A stretch of 64,000 nt of DNA from Pantoea sp. alder81 (lineage in GTDB: Bacteria > Pseudomonadota > Gammaproteobacteria > Enterobacterales > Enterobacteriaceae), in the NCBI RefSeq assembly GCF_020179835.1, contig NZ_JAIUDA010000001.1, forward strand, positions 186,001 through 250,000. The letters are read 5' to 3'. The translations under genes and the position numbers were made by a program. The notes under the pieces are model-generated. The model ran no database searches. It saw nothing but the letters and a program-made list of their open reading frames with translations, and had not been told where the DNA came from. Of this stretch, positions 54,428 to 62,458 are shown piece after piece (position 1 is the first letter of the stretch; every line of letters begins with the position of its first letter).

Positions 54428-54940
54428 ATGAAAAAAATTGCATGTCTTTCAGCACTGGCTTGTGTACTGGCAGTTTCTGCAGGTTCAGCCATGGCGCAGA
54501 GCACCGTTTCTGCTGGTTACGCTCAGAGCGATTATCAGGGCGTTGCTAACAAAGCAAACGGCTTCAACCTGAAATACCGTTACGAAGATGGTACTAACCC
54601 ACTGGGTTGGATCGGTTCTTTCACCTACACCGAGAAAGACCGTACTGACGCTGGCGTTTATAACAAAGGCCAGTACTACGGCATCACCGGTGGTCCTGCT
54701 TACCGTCTGAACGACTGGGCAAGCATCTACGGCGTGGTCGGTATCGGTTACGGTAAATACCAGGCAACTGACGCTGCTGCACAGTACAAAACTGACACCA
54801 GCGATTACGGCTTCTCTTACGGTGCAGGCATGCAGTTCAACCCAATCGAAAACGTTGCAGTTGACGTGGGTTACGAGCAGAGCCGTATCCGTAGCGTAGA
54901 CGTAGGCACCTGGATTGCTGGCGTAGGCTACAGCTTCTAA
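54428..54940 (+). CDS. ompX: Outer membrane protein OmpX
   Basis: A 170-residue precursor with a signal peptide (about residues 1-23, ending GSAMA) and an eight-stranded beta barrel of the Ail/OmpX family. The barrel begins QSTVSAGYAQSDYQG and ends with the BAM recognition pattern, WIAGVGYSF with terminal phenylalanine. It has highly biased codon use, as expected for an abundant protein. ATG 54428 gives the normal signal peptide. A strong terminator follows. Confidence 0.98.
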   Translation: MKKIACLSALACVLAVSAGSAMAQSTVSAGYAQSDYQGVANKANGFNLKYRYEDGTNPLGWIGSFTYTEKDRTDAGVYNKGQYYGITGGPAYRLNDWASIYGVVGIGYGKYQATDAAAQYKTDTSDYGFSYGAGMQFNPIENVAVDVGYEQSRIRSVDVGTWIAGVGYSF

Positions 54941-54970
54941 GTTTTTGCTTAGACCAGAGTTGCACAAGAA

Positions 54971-54995
54971 ACGGCCCTTTACGGGCCGTTTTTTT
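54971..54995 (+). terminator. Terminator of ompX
   Basis: ACGGCCC (54971-54977), loop TTTAC and GGGCCGT (54983-54989) are followed by a T-run to 54995. It may also limit the convergent cytochrome gene transcript. Confidence 0.92.
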
Positions 54996-54999
54996 ATGC

Positions 55000-56265
55000 C
55001 TATTTTTGCGGGGCGGGAGGAAGCGTGGCGCGGATTTTCTTCACCTGATCGGCCGTGACCGGTGCCGCTTTGTTACCCCATCCATTGCGAATGAAGTTAG
55101 CGACATCAGCGACCTGCTGATCATCCAGACGCCAGGCAAAGTCTGGCATGGTGAAACCGGTCGGTGCCTGTTGGGTAATCGCACGCTGGCCGCCTTTCAG
55201 AATCACACTGATCACTGATGACGGGTCTTCACTCAACAAAGCCGGATTATGCGCCAGCGCCGGGAAAGTACTGGCATAGCCTTTACCATCCGTACGGTGG
55301 CAGGCGGCGCAGTTATCCACGTACACCTGCGCGCCTGGTTGGCTGACATCCCCTTTGAACAGCGCTTGCGATGTCGCATCGCTGGCCTGTGGTGCAGTGG
55401 TGTTATCCGCAGCCGGTAATGACTTCAGATACACCGCAACAGCATTAAGATCCTCATCGCTGAGATACTGTGTGCTGTGCGCAATCACATCCGTCATCGA
55501 ACCGAATGCGGCCCCTTGCTTATTCGCGCCGGTTTTCAGGAAGGTGGCGATATCCTGCTCAGACCAGCTGCCCAATCCTGCTACCGGGCTGGCAGTCAGA
55601 TCCGGCGCATGCCAGCCTTCGAGCGTGCCGCCGGTCAGATAGCCTTTGCTGTTCTGATCCATGGCTTTTTCCTGGAAACCGATGCCGCGTGGCGTATGGC
55701 AAGAGCCACAGTGGCCGAGCCCCTGCACCAGATAAGCACCGCGCTGCCACTGAGCCGATTGACCGGCAGCCGGAGCGTAAGTGCTGTCATCGGCAAAGGT
55801 CCAGCGCCAGAACGCCAGCGGCCAGCGCATGCTCAGCGGCCAGGGAATATCACTTTTATGATTCTCCTGGCTCACCGGCTTCACGCCCTGCATGAAATAG
55901 TCATACAACGCGTGCATATCGCTGTCGCTGATTTTGGCATATGAAGGGTAAGGCATAGCCGGATAGAGCGAACTGCCATCTTTGGCGACTCCACCGCGCA
56001 CCGCCCTGGAAAAATCCTCGTAGCTGTAGTCGCCAATACCGTGGGTTTTATCCGGCGTGATGTTGGTGGAGTAAATGGCGCCAATCGGCGTGCTCATTTT
56101 GAGCCCACCGGCAAAAGGCTGACCTCCGGCGACGGTATGACATGCGGCGCAATCGCCCGCTTTGGCCAGATATTCGCCTTGCTTAACCGAGGCATCGGTC
56201 GCGGCCCAGGAGGCGTGGCTGATCAGCGCGCCGCTGAGAGCGAGAAAGAGTGCGGAAATTTTCAC
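55000..56265 (-). CDS. Gluconate 2-dehydrogenase, triheme cytochrome c subunit
   Basis: A 421-residue secreted cytochrome with a signal peptide (about residues 1-21) and three CxxCH heme sites: CAACH near residue 39, CGSCH near 187, CAACH near 318. This is the membrane-associated electron-transfer subunit of FAD-dependent sugar (acid) dehydrogenases; it passes electrons to ubiquinone. It is the last gene of a three-gene operon with the GMC flavoprotein and the small Tat subunit, an arrangement typical of Pantoea, Erwinia and Pseudomonas gluconate 2-dehydrogenase. Gluconate versus 2-ketogluconate as substrate cannot be settled by eye. Confidence 0.9.
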   Translation of the reverse strand: MKISALFLALSGALISHASWAATDASVKQGEYLAKAGDCAACHTVAGGQPFAGGLKMSTPIGAIYSTNITPDKTHGIGDYSYEDFSRAVRGGVAKDGSSLYPAMPYPSYAKISDSDMHALYDYFMQGVKPVSQENHKSDIPWPLSMRWPLAFWRWTFADDSTYAPAAGQSAQWQRGAYLVQGLGHCGSCHTPRGIGFQEKAMDQNSKGYLTGGTLEGWHAPDLTASPVAGLGSWSEQDIATFLKTGANKQGAAFGSMTDVIAHSTQYLSDEDLNAVAVYLKSLPAADNTTAPQASDATSQALFKGDVSQPGAQVYVDNCAACHRTDGKGYASTFPALAHNPALLSEDPSSVISVILKGGQRAITQQAPTGFTMPDFAWRLDDQQVADVANFIRNGWGNKAAPVTADQVKKIRATLPPAPQK

Positions 56266-56279
56266 TATGACGCTCCTTA

Positions 56280-58058
56280 TCAGGCCTGAACCAGCGGACC
56301 AGGGTTAGCAAGATAGCGGTTGCGAATCGCATCCGCCGCGAACAATGCCGTGGCACAGACTATCCCGGTCGGGTTGTACGCCAGGTTCTGCGGGAAGCAG
56401 CAGGCACCGGTGACAAACACATTCGGCACATCCCAACTTTGCAGGAACTTGTTCACCACGCTGGTACGCGGATCGTCACCCATCACCGCACCACCGGTGG
56501 TGTGGGTGGATTGATAAGGGCGGACATCGTAGTGGCTGTTCAGGGTTTTGAAGCCAATTTCATAGTGCTTTGGATTCATCACTTTGACGATCTCTTCGGC
56601 CTTATCCTTGATGAAATTGGTCATCTTCAGCTCGTTCTGCTGCCAGTCAAACGTCATACGCAGCAAGGGCTGACCATAGATATCACGGTAAGTCGGATCC
56701 AGATCGAGATAGCACTGTTTGTAAGGCATCACGGAACCGGACGAGCCAACATTCATGTTGTGCAGGTAGTTATCTTTGATCGCCTGTTTCCAGCCAGAAC
56801 CCCAACGCGGAGCATCTTTAGGAATGCCCATCTGCTGGATCGGACGGCCGCCGGAGAACGCCGCAGATATCGTGGCGCCGCCAACGAAGCCGACTTTGCT
56901 GTGATCAAAGTTTTCCGCGTTGAAATCATCGATAACGGTCGAGGTGGCACCGGTGGCCGCAAACGGATTGAACCAGTTGTCGTTGTCATAGAACAGCTTG
57001 ATGCCGCCGGTCATCTGGTAGGCATAGTTTCTGCCCACTACGCCGTCGCCGGTTTGCGGATCGTAAGGCTTGCCGATTTTTGATAGCAGCAGTAAGCGCA
57101 CATTGTGCAGCTGGAAGGCGCTGAGGATCACCAGGTCAGCCGGTTGCTCGACTTCGTTACCTTGTGCATCGATATAAGTCACGCCAGTGGCTTTTTTGCC
57201 GCTGCTGTCGGTATTGACACGAATGACGTGCGCCTGGGTGCGTAACTCAAAGTTACTGAACGGCTTCAGAGCAGGGATGACGCAGCTTTGCGGTGAGCCT
57301 TTGGAGTAGTTGAAGCAACCAAAGCGTTCGCAATAACCGCAGTAGTTACATACGCCAAGCTGCACGTTGTAAGGGTTGGTCCAGGCTTCGGTACAGTTAG
57401 CTGCGGGGCATTCGAACGGATGATAACCCAGTTGCTTCGCTGCTTTGGAGAATAGCTCGCCGGCATACAACGTCTCCAGCGGCTTGGTGGGATAGCCATT
57501 TTTACGCGGAGATTCGAACGGGTTACCGCCTTCGACGGTTTCACCATTGAGATTACCGACCTGGCCGGCAGCACCACAAATTTTTTCAAACTTATCGAAG
57601 TAGGGTTCCATCTCAGCATAAGAGAACGGGTAATCCTGCACCGTCATGTCTTTAGGGATGAAGTCAGCACCGTATTTTTCGATGACCGTACTGCGCATTT
57701 TCAAATCGGCTTCCAGCGGACGCCACAGCTGGCCGTTCCAGTGCGTACCGGCTCCGCCCACGCCATCACCGGGCAGGAAGGAACCGAAGCGTCGATAGGG
57801 CAACGCGGTTTCCTGTGTAGTGTGACGTACTGTGACCGTCTCTTTCGAGGCGTTCTGGAATAATTTCAGACGGATGCCGTAGGTCAACTCATCGGCAATG
57901 CGTGGATAGGAGAAATCAGGGTAGGTGTCGCGATTTTCACCACGCTCTAATGCCACAATGTTCAAACCCGAACTGGCCAGTTCCATCGCCATCAGCGAAC
58001 CGGTCCAGCCAAACCCGACGATCACCACATCGACGGGCGCTTTTTTTACTGCCGCCAT
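56280..58058 (-). CDS. Gluconate 2-dehydrogenase, FAD (GMC family) subunit
   Basis: A 592-residue GMC oxidoreductase. The ADP-binding motif is VIVGFGWTGSLMAMELASSG (G-x-G-x-x-G) at the N-terminus. A cysteine cluster (CNYCGYCERFGC, about residues 240-251) is typical of the sugar-dehydrogenase group and may hold an Fe-S cluster. The C-terminal STHTTGGAVMG and NPTGIVCA regions carry the active site and FAD contacts. It has no signal peptide of its own and is expected to be exported with the Tat-signal small subunit. It overlaps the small-subunit gene by one base (TAATG). Confidence 0.92.
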   Translation of the reverse strand: MAAVKKAPVDVVIVGFGWTGSLMAMELASSGLNIVALERGENRDTYPDFSYPRIADELTYGIRLKLFQNASKETVTVRHTTQETALPYRRFGSFLPGDGVGGAGTHWNGQLWRPLEADLKMRSTVIEKYGADFIPKDMTVQDYPFSYAEMEPYFDKFEKICGAAGQVGNLNGETVEGGNPFESPRKNGYPTKPLETLYAGELFSKAAKQLGYHPFECPAANCTEAWTNPYNVQLGVCNYCGYCERFGCFNYSKGSPQSCVIPALKPFSNFELRTQAHVIRVNTDSSGKKATGVTYIDAQGNEVEQPADLVILSAFQLHNVRLLLLSKIGKPYDPQTGDGVVGRNYAYQMTGGIKLFYDNDNWFNPFAATGATSTVIDDFNAENFDHSKVGFVGGATISAAFSGGRPIQQMGIPKDAPRWGSGWKQAIKDNYLHNMNVGSSGSVMPYKQCYLDLDPTYRDIYGQPLLRMTFDWQQNELKMTNFIKDKAEEIVKVMNPKHYEIGFKTLNSHYDVRPYQSTHTTGGAVMGDDPRTSVVNKFLQSWDVPNVFVTGACCFPQNLAYNPTGIVCATALFAADAIRNRYLANPGPLVQA

Positions 58059-58786
58059 TACACGCTCCTTTTGCTGGAAATACTGACTGGACCGAGGGGA
58101 TAGGGTTTATTCGGCTGCTGCACGGTATCCACAAAGTCCGCGCGAGCGCCGGGAAATCCGATCATCTTCCACGAAGCCAGAGTCTGGTTACCGCCGTGAA
58201 TCGGATCGGCGAGATAACCCTCTTTGGCGTTTTCCAGTAGCTGCTCGAAAAACTGCTTGCCGTGAATAGCATCGTTACGCAGTTTGTCGGCTTCCAGCGC
58301 ATGCAGAACCTCTTCCTGCTGCGCCGTCTCCAGTTGGTAAAAGTCCTTTTGATACTGCTGCTGACAGTGCTGGTCAGCTAAAGCGATGCCCAATCGGTAG
58401 GTATCGCGCGGAACCAAATGAGATTGGTAACCCATTTCCGGAATCGAATCGGCGAACGGGCCCTGCATGTACCACAGGCGACCATAGCCGTAGGGCAATT
58501 CCATCTGCTTATCGATAAACACCTGCACACCTTCGCTGACTGCGCCGGGGCCGTTGGCGTCAGCGGGGATCAGGCAATCCAGTGCGGCGAGCAGAAACTT
58601 CCACTCTTTATCGTTAAAGTAGGCGGGAACATAGTCGGATAACACACCTTGTGGTTTGTCGGCGGCGGGGGAGGAGAGTGACACCACACCGGTGCTGGCT
58701 GCGGCGGCGAGAGGAATGAGCGAGAGCGATTTTTGTAAAAATCGTCTCCTGCCCGATGGTTGCTCTTCAGGCTTTTTATGTGACAT
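58058..58786 (-). CDS. Gluconate 2-dehydrogenase subunit 3 (Tat-exported small subunit)
   Basis: A 242-residue protein with a twin-arginine signal (GRRRFLQKSLSLIPLAAAAS, about residues 12-31) and the subunit 3 domain following. It carries the flavoprotein across the inner membrane by the hitchhiker route. It is the first gene of the operon. Upstream A/T-rich DNA (58787-58860) probably holds the promoter, which I cannot place with confidence. Confidence 0.92.
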   Translation of the reverse strand: MSHKKPEEQPSGRRRFLQKSLSLIPLAAAASTGVVSLSSPAADKPQGVLSDYVPAYFNDKEWKFLLAALDCLIPADANGPGAVSEGVQVFIDKQMELPYGYGRLWYMQGPFADSIPEMGYQSHLVPRDTYRLGIALADQHCQQQYQKDFYQLETAQQEEVLHALEADKLRNDAIHGKQFFEQLLENAKEGYLADPIHGGNQTLASWKMIGFPGARADFVDTVQQPNKPYPLGPVSISSKRSV

Positions 58787-59047
58787 TGCTAATCTTCCTT
58801 ACGAAAAAACCCACCCTGGGTTGATTTTGTTATAAGTATGTAATTTTTTGTTATGAGGAGATTAATCAGACGTCACAATAGGTTGCAAGCTAAAAGTTAG
58901 CAGCCTAATCGTTTAAGGAGTGTTGAAGGTAAAGTTATGTCAGTGCCTGAAGCGATTCAGCCACAGAGAGAGCAAGGGTTTGAAATTCGTTCAATAACAA
59001 TAGAAAGAGTGGGACTAAAAAGGGTAACAAAATGTGAGATCGTGCAA
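58787..59047. other. Intergenic region between the gluconate dehydrogenase operon and the mntS-like gene
   Basis: No gene is assured. A 40-codon frame (ATG 58937 to TGA 59060, plus strand) is rich in rare codons and lacks a good ribosome site, so I do not call it. The left part is A/T-rich and fits the promoter of the operon on the minus strand. Confidence 0.4.
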
Positions 59048-59072
59048 AGGATCCGTTGAGAAAACGGATCCT
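59048..59072 (-). terminator. Hairpin downstream of the mntS-like gene
   Basis: AGGATCCGTT (59048-59057), five-base loop and AACGGATCCT (59063-59072) form a perfect 10-bp stem 21 bp after the stop of the mntS-like gene. The U-tail on the minus strand is short (TTTGC). Confidence 0.65.
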
Positions 59073-59093
59073 GAGAAGGAATTTATGGATGAA

Positions 59094-59288
59094 TCAGCCG
59101 CGCCAGATAAGATTTGGGCAAGGGCGCTCAGTCAGCTGTTTGCCGGTCAGCTTTTCAATCAGCATCAGACGCAGGGCAAAAGGCGAGCGTTTAAACAGGC
59201 ACAATAATGATTTCAGCTCAAAAGCCGGTTTGCTTTGCTCAACCTGGAAGCATTTGCCACAGTCGAGGCAGTTTTTCATGGTGGTCAT
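59094..59288 (-). CDS. mntS: MntS-like small manganese-response protein with N-terminal cysteine motif
   Basis: A 64-residue protein starting at ATG 59288 with a strong GGGAGGTG just upstream. The C-terminal half (LCLFKRSPFALRLMLIEKLT) resembles the 42-residue E. coli MntS around its SPFxxRLML core, as recalled. The N-terminal 25 residues are extra and carry three cysteines (CLDCGKC). In E. coli MntS is repressed by MntR and raises usable manganese, probably by inhibiting export. The position beside divergent mntR and below an MntR box supports the call. The added cysteine motif is unusual and may bind metal. Confidence 0.75.
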   Translation of the reverse strand: MTTMKNCLDCGKCFQVEQSKPAFELKSLLCLFKRSPFALRLMLIEKLTGKQLTERPCPNLIWRG

Positions 59289-59290
59289 GT

Positions 59291-59380
59291 TCACCTCCCG
59301 AATGAATAACGACGTAACAGTAAGCACAAACCTGCGATAAACAGCAGGAAAAGGAGTAGCAGCAAATAGGGTGCGTTCAT
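59291..59380 (-). CDS. 29-residue single-helix membrane peptide, upstream of the mntS-like gene
   Basis: A 29-codon frame from ATG 59380 to TGA 59291, preceded by a near-ideal AGGAGG six bases away. It encodes MNAPYLLLLLFLLFIAGLCL and then LLRRYSFGR: one hydrophobic helix (residues about 5-22) and a basic C-terminus. Its stop codon lies in the ribosome binding site of the mntS-like gene, so the two are cotranscribed and coupled. The MntR box lies about 40 bp upstream. I know no named homologue; a role in manganese homeostasis is inferred from position only. Confidence 0.65.
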   Translation of the reverse strand: MNAPYLLLLLFLLFIAGLCLLLRRYSFGR

Positions 59381-59419
59381 CGTTGCCTCCTAATTAAGCT
59401 ATTCGCTTACATTACGAAC

Positions 59420-59441
59420 AAAGATAGCACTGGCTATACTC
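59420..59441. promoter_or_regulatory. MntR box between the mntS-like operon and mntR
   Basis: AAAGATAGCACTGGCTATACTC matches the E. coli MntR box over both half-sites (ATAGC-N4-GCTAT, 59424-59437) with the correct four-base centre. It lies in the promoter region of the minus-strand small-protein operon and about 110 bp upstream of mntR. Confidence 0.75.
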
Positions 59442-59553
59442 TTTAGCCAACACTATTTAGGAAAAATTTGTGCTTATTTGTGCCTGGTTTACAATGAGCG
59501 CAGCCAGGCCCGCACCGCAGGTAAAGTGCGGCAGATAATAAAGAGGAAGCTGA

Positions 59554-60012
59554 ATGAGTCGTCGTGCAAAGAGCGCCACCAACACGCCCCAGGGGCCGCT
59601 TAAAGAGATAGAGGAGCATGTCGAAGGATTTCGCCAGGTGCGCGAAGCGCATCGACGTGAACTTATTGATGACTACGTAGAGTTAATCTCTGATTTGATT
59701 CGTGAATTTGGTGAAGCTCGCCAGGTGGATATGGCCGCGCGCCTCGGCGTTTCGCAGCCCACCGTAGCGAAAATGTTGAAGCGTTTAGGCACCACCGGTC
59801 TGGTGGAGCAGGTTCCCTATCGCGGTGTGTTTCTGACGCCTGAAGGTGAAAAGCTGGCGGAGGCGAGCCGCGTCCGTCATCACATTGTGGAAACCTTCCT
59901 GCTGGCGTTGGGTGTCAGCCCGGAAACTGCCCGCCGGGATTCTGAAGGCCTGGAACATCACGTCAGTGATGAAACCCTCGCCGTTTTCCAGAAGTTTTAC
60001 GAGAGCCGCTAA
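59554..60012 (+). CDS. mntR: Manganese-responsive regulator MntR
   Basis: A 152-residue DtxR/MntR-family protein. [20 protein letters not shown] and the helix-turn-helix [20 protein letters not shown] are almost the same as in E. coli MntR (155 residues). The C-terminal dimerisation and metal region includes [11 protein letters not shown]. It represses mntH and mntS and activates mntP in E. coli when Mn2+ is high. ATG 59554 follows GAGGAAGCTGA. The next gene, ybiR, begins 22 bp later. Confidence 0.97.
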   Translation: MSRRAKSATNTPQGPLKEIEEHVEGFRQVREAHRRELIDDYVELISDLIREFGEARQVDMAARLGVSQPTVAKMLKRLGTTGLVEQVPYRGVFLTPEGEKLAEASRVRHHIVETFLLALGVSPETARRDSEGLEHHVSDETLAVFQKFYESR

Positions 60013-60033
60013 CCTACAAGGCCTTCCGCCATC

Positions 60034-61143
60034 ATGCCCATCGTGCTGCGTTCCTTAATGCGTGATCGTATTTTGCATTTGTTGTTGCTGTTGGGTGTGA
60101 TTTTATTGCCGCTGGCGGAGTTTCGCTGGCCGCAATTGCCCGCCGCCGTTGACTGGCACACTATCATGACGCTCACCGGGCTATTGATGCTGACCAAAGG
60201 GCTGGAAAACAGCGGCTATTTTGATGTGCTCGGCGCGCGTCTGGTGCAGCGCTTTCAACATGAGCGCACACTGGCGCTGTTTATGGTGTGTGCCGCCGCG
60301 CTGCTTTCCACTTTTCTCACCAACGATGTGGCGCTGTTTATTCTGGTGCCGCTGACGCTCACGCTGCGCAAATTCTCGCGCCTGCCGATATCTCGTTTAA
60401 TCATTTTTGAAGCGCTGGCGGTGAATGCCGGATCGCTGCTAACGCCGGTGGGCAACCCGCAAAATATTCTGTTATGGAGCCACGGTACACTCAGCGTACC
60501 GGGCTTTATCCTGCAGATGGCACCGTTGGCTGCCGTATTGATGATCAGCCTGATGGCGCTGACCTGGTACAGCTTTCCCAAACGAACCATTCAGAAACAT
60601 GCGCAAAGCGAAGCGCATCAGTGGCATAAACCGCTATTTATCATCAGTGTGTTGCTCTATCTGGTGTTTATTGTGGCTTTAGAGCTAAAAATGACCGGAT
60701 GGGCACTCTTGTTGGTGGCGGCATGCTTCCTGATTATGGCGCGCAGCGTATTAATCAGTATCGACTGGAGCTTGCTGCTGGTATTTGTCGCGATGTTCAT
60801 CGATGTGTTTTTACTGATGCATCTTTCCTTGCTGCAGCCGCATTTCGCCGCAATAAGCCAGTTGAGTGAAGGCGGTTTATATTTGCTGGCGATCGGCCTT
60901 TCACAGGTCATCAGTAATGTGCCGGCGACCATTCTGTTGCTGCAAAAAGTGCCGCCGTCAGAGGTATTGGCATGGGCCGTCAACATTGGGGGATTTGGCT
61001 TGCTGCCGGGCTCACTGGCTAATCTGATTGCGCTGCGTATGGCGCAGGACAGCAAAGTCTGGTGGCGCTTTCACCTGTTTTCTCTGCCCATGCTGGCGTG
61101 GTCGATGCTGTGTGGCTGGTTCCTATTGCACTGGTTAAAATAA
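60034..61143 (+). CDS. ybiR: YbiR, ArsB/NhaD-type (SLC13-like) inner membrane transporter
   Basis: A 369-residue protein with about ten helices. DWHTIMTLTGLLMLTKGLEN, LLSTFLTNDVALFILVPLTL, EALAVNAGSLLTPVGNPQNI and GGFGLLPGSLANLIALRMAQ match E. coli YbiR (372 residues). The TNDVA and TPVGNPQN motifs are the paired substrate/cation hairpins of the ion transporter superfamily. The substrate is not known; the constant linkage to mntR suggests a link to metal or anion balance. It is probably cotranscribed with mntR. Confidence 0.95.
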   Translation: MPIVLRSLMRDRILHLLLLLGVILLPLAEFRWPQLPAAVDWHTIMTLTGLLMLTKGLENSGYFDVLGARLVQRFQHERTLALFMVCAAALLSTFLTNDVALFILVPLTLTLRKFSRLPISRLIIFEALAVNAGSLLTPVGNPQNILLWSHGTLSVPGFILQMAPLAAVLMISLMALTWYSFPKRTIQKHAQSEAHQWHKPLFIISVLLYLVFIVALELKMTGWALLLVAACFLIMARSVLISIDWSLLLVFVAMFIDVFLLMHLSLLQPHFAAISQLSEGGLYLLAIGLSQVISNVPATILLLQKVPPSEVLAWAVNIGGFGLLPGSLANLIALRMAQDSKVWWRFHLFSLPMLAWSMLCGWFLLHWLK

Positions 61144-61173
61144 GCCTGCCATTTTGTTCTGCACCTTGAGCTG

Positions 61174-61195
61174 ACGCGCTGGTTATTCAGCGCGT
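61174..61195 (+). terminator. Hairpin after ybiR
   Basis: ACGCGCTG (61174-61181) and CAGCGCGT (61188-61195) form an 8-bp stem 30 bp after the ybiR stop. No U-run follows, so the function as terminator is uncertain. Confidence 0.45.
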
Positions 61196-61330
61196 TATCG
61201 CACTCAGTGGCAGAAAATGCGTTGATTGTTGGCTTGTGTAAAGTTGTACTGGCATTTGTCAATTTTCGATCTAAGGTTAAGTTGACCGTTTTTGCCCGTG
61301 GATCGGGATCACAGCCAGCGATGATAACCT

Positions 61331-62458
61331 ATGAGTGATAACCACAATCAGCCGCCCGCTCGCGAGCAGCAGGATGCGCAGCACGCTTCAGACTCCAGCC
61401 AAGACAACGAACCACAACGTAAACGCCCCGGCAAAAAGCCCCTGATCATTCTCGCCATCGTGGTGGTGATCATGCTGGTGGTGGGGCTGTGGTTCTGGTT
61501 CACTACGCGCAATATTGAAACCACGGATGATGCCTTTACCGAAGGCGATGCGGTGACCATCGCACCGAAAGCGGCCGGTTATGTGGTGAAACTGCTGGTA
61601 AAAGACAACCAACGAGTGAAGCAGGGCGATTTGCTGGTGGAGATCGACCCGCGTGACACCAGTGCCCAACGCGATCAGGCCAAAGCCCAGCTTGGTCTGG
61701 CTCAGGCGCAACTGCATCAGGCCCAGGCGCAATTAGCGCTGTCACGCGTGCAGTATCCGGCGCAGCGCGATCAGGCATTAGCCGATCAAGCCAAAGCTCA
61801 GGCCAATCTTTTGAATGCGCAGGCGGACTATCGTCGTCAGCGCGGCGTGGATCCCCGCGCGACCTCACAGCGCAACATTGATACCGCGGCCGCGCAGCTG
61901 CGATCCGCTGAAGCACAACTGCAAAGCGCCAAAGCGCAGGTCGAAGTGGCTTCGCAGGTGCAATTGCAGATTCGTCAGCAGGAAACCAACGTAGAAGCGC
62001 GCCAGCAGCAGGTTGAGCAGGCGCAGGCACAGCTCAACACCGCCGAACTGAATCTCTCTTATACACAAGTGCGTGCCCCGTACGATGGTTTTGTCACCAA
62101 GCGCAACGTACAGGTCGGCACGCTGGTGCAGGCTGGTACCGCGCTGTTTTCACTGGTGTCGCCGGATATCTGGATTAACGCCAACTTCAAAGAGTCGCAG
62201 CTGGCGCGCATGAATCCTGGTGACAAAGTGGATATCAGTATTGATGCCTGGCCTGATATGAAGCTGGAAGGACATGTCGACAGCGTGCAGATGGGTTCCG
62301 GCTCGCGCTTCTCCACCTTCCCGGCTGAGAATGCCACCGGTAACTACGTGAAGATTGTGCAGCGCGTGCCGGTGAAAATTGTCATCGATAAAGGATTGGA
62401 TCCGAATCATCCGCTGCCACTGGGTCTGTCGGTTGAGCCGAAGGTCACCGTAGAATGA
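61331..62458 (+). CDS. HlyD/EmrA-family membrane fusion protein
   Basis: A 375-residue periplasmic adaptor. A hydrophilic, proline- and glutamine-rich N-terminus of about 38 residues is followed by one membrane helix (about 39-57). Next come a biotinyl-lipoyl half (YVVKLLVKDNQRVKQGDLLV), a long alanine/glutamine-rich coiled coil (about 110-240) and the second lipoyl half with beta-barrel domain (APYDGFVTKRNVQVGTLVQA). It couples an MFS pump to an outer-membrane channel. The stop overlaps the next gene (ATGA). It resembles EmrA/VceA, but the drug range is not readable, so no symbol is given. Confidence 0.92.
   Translation: MSDNHNQPPAREQQDAQHASDSSQDNEPQRKRPGKKPLIILAIVVVIMLVVGLWFWFTTRNIETTDDAFTEGDAVTIAPKAAGYVVKLLVKDNQRVKQGDLLVEIDPRDTSAQRDQAKAQLGLAQAQLHQAQAQLALSRVQYPAQRDQALADQAKAQANLLNAQADYRRQRGVDPRATSQRNIDTAAAQLRSAEAQLQSAKAQVEVASQVQLQIRQQETNVEARQQQVEQAQAQLNTAELNLSYTQVRAPYDGFVTKRNVQVGTLVQAGTALFSLVSPDIWINANFKESQLARMNPGDKVDISIDAWPDMKLEGHVDSVQMGSGSRFSTFPAENATGNYVKIVQRVPVKIVIDKGLDPNHPLPLGLSVEPKVTVE

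Noticed and set aside
58937..59060. 40-codon frame upstream of the gluconate dehydrogenase operon
   Set aside because: Many rare codons (ATA, AGA, AGG, CTA), a poorly spaced ribosome site and an end inside a terminator stem.
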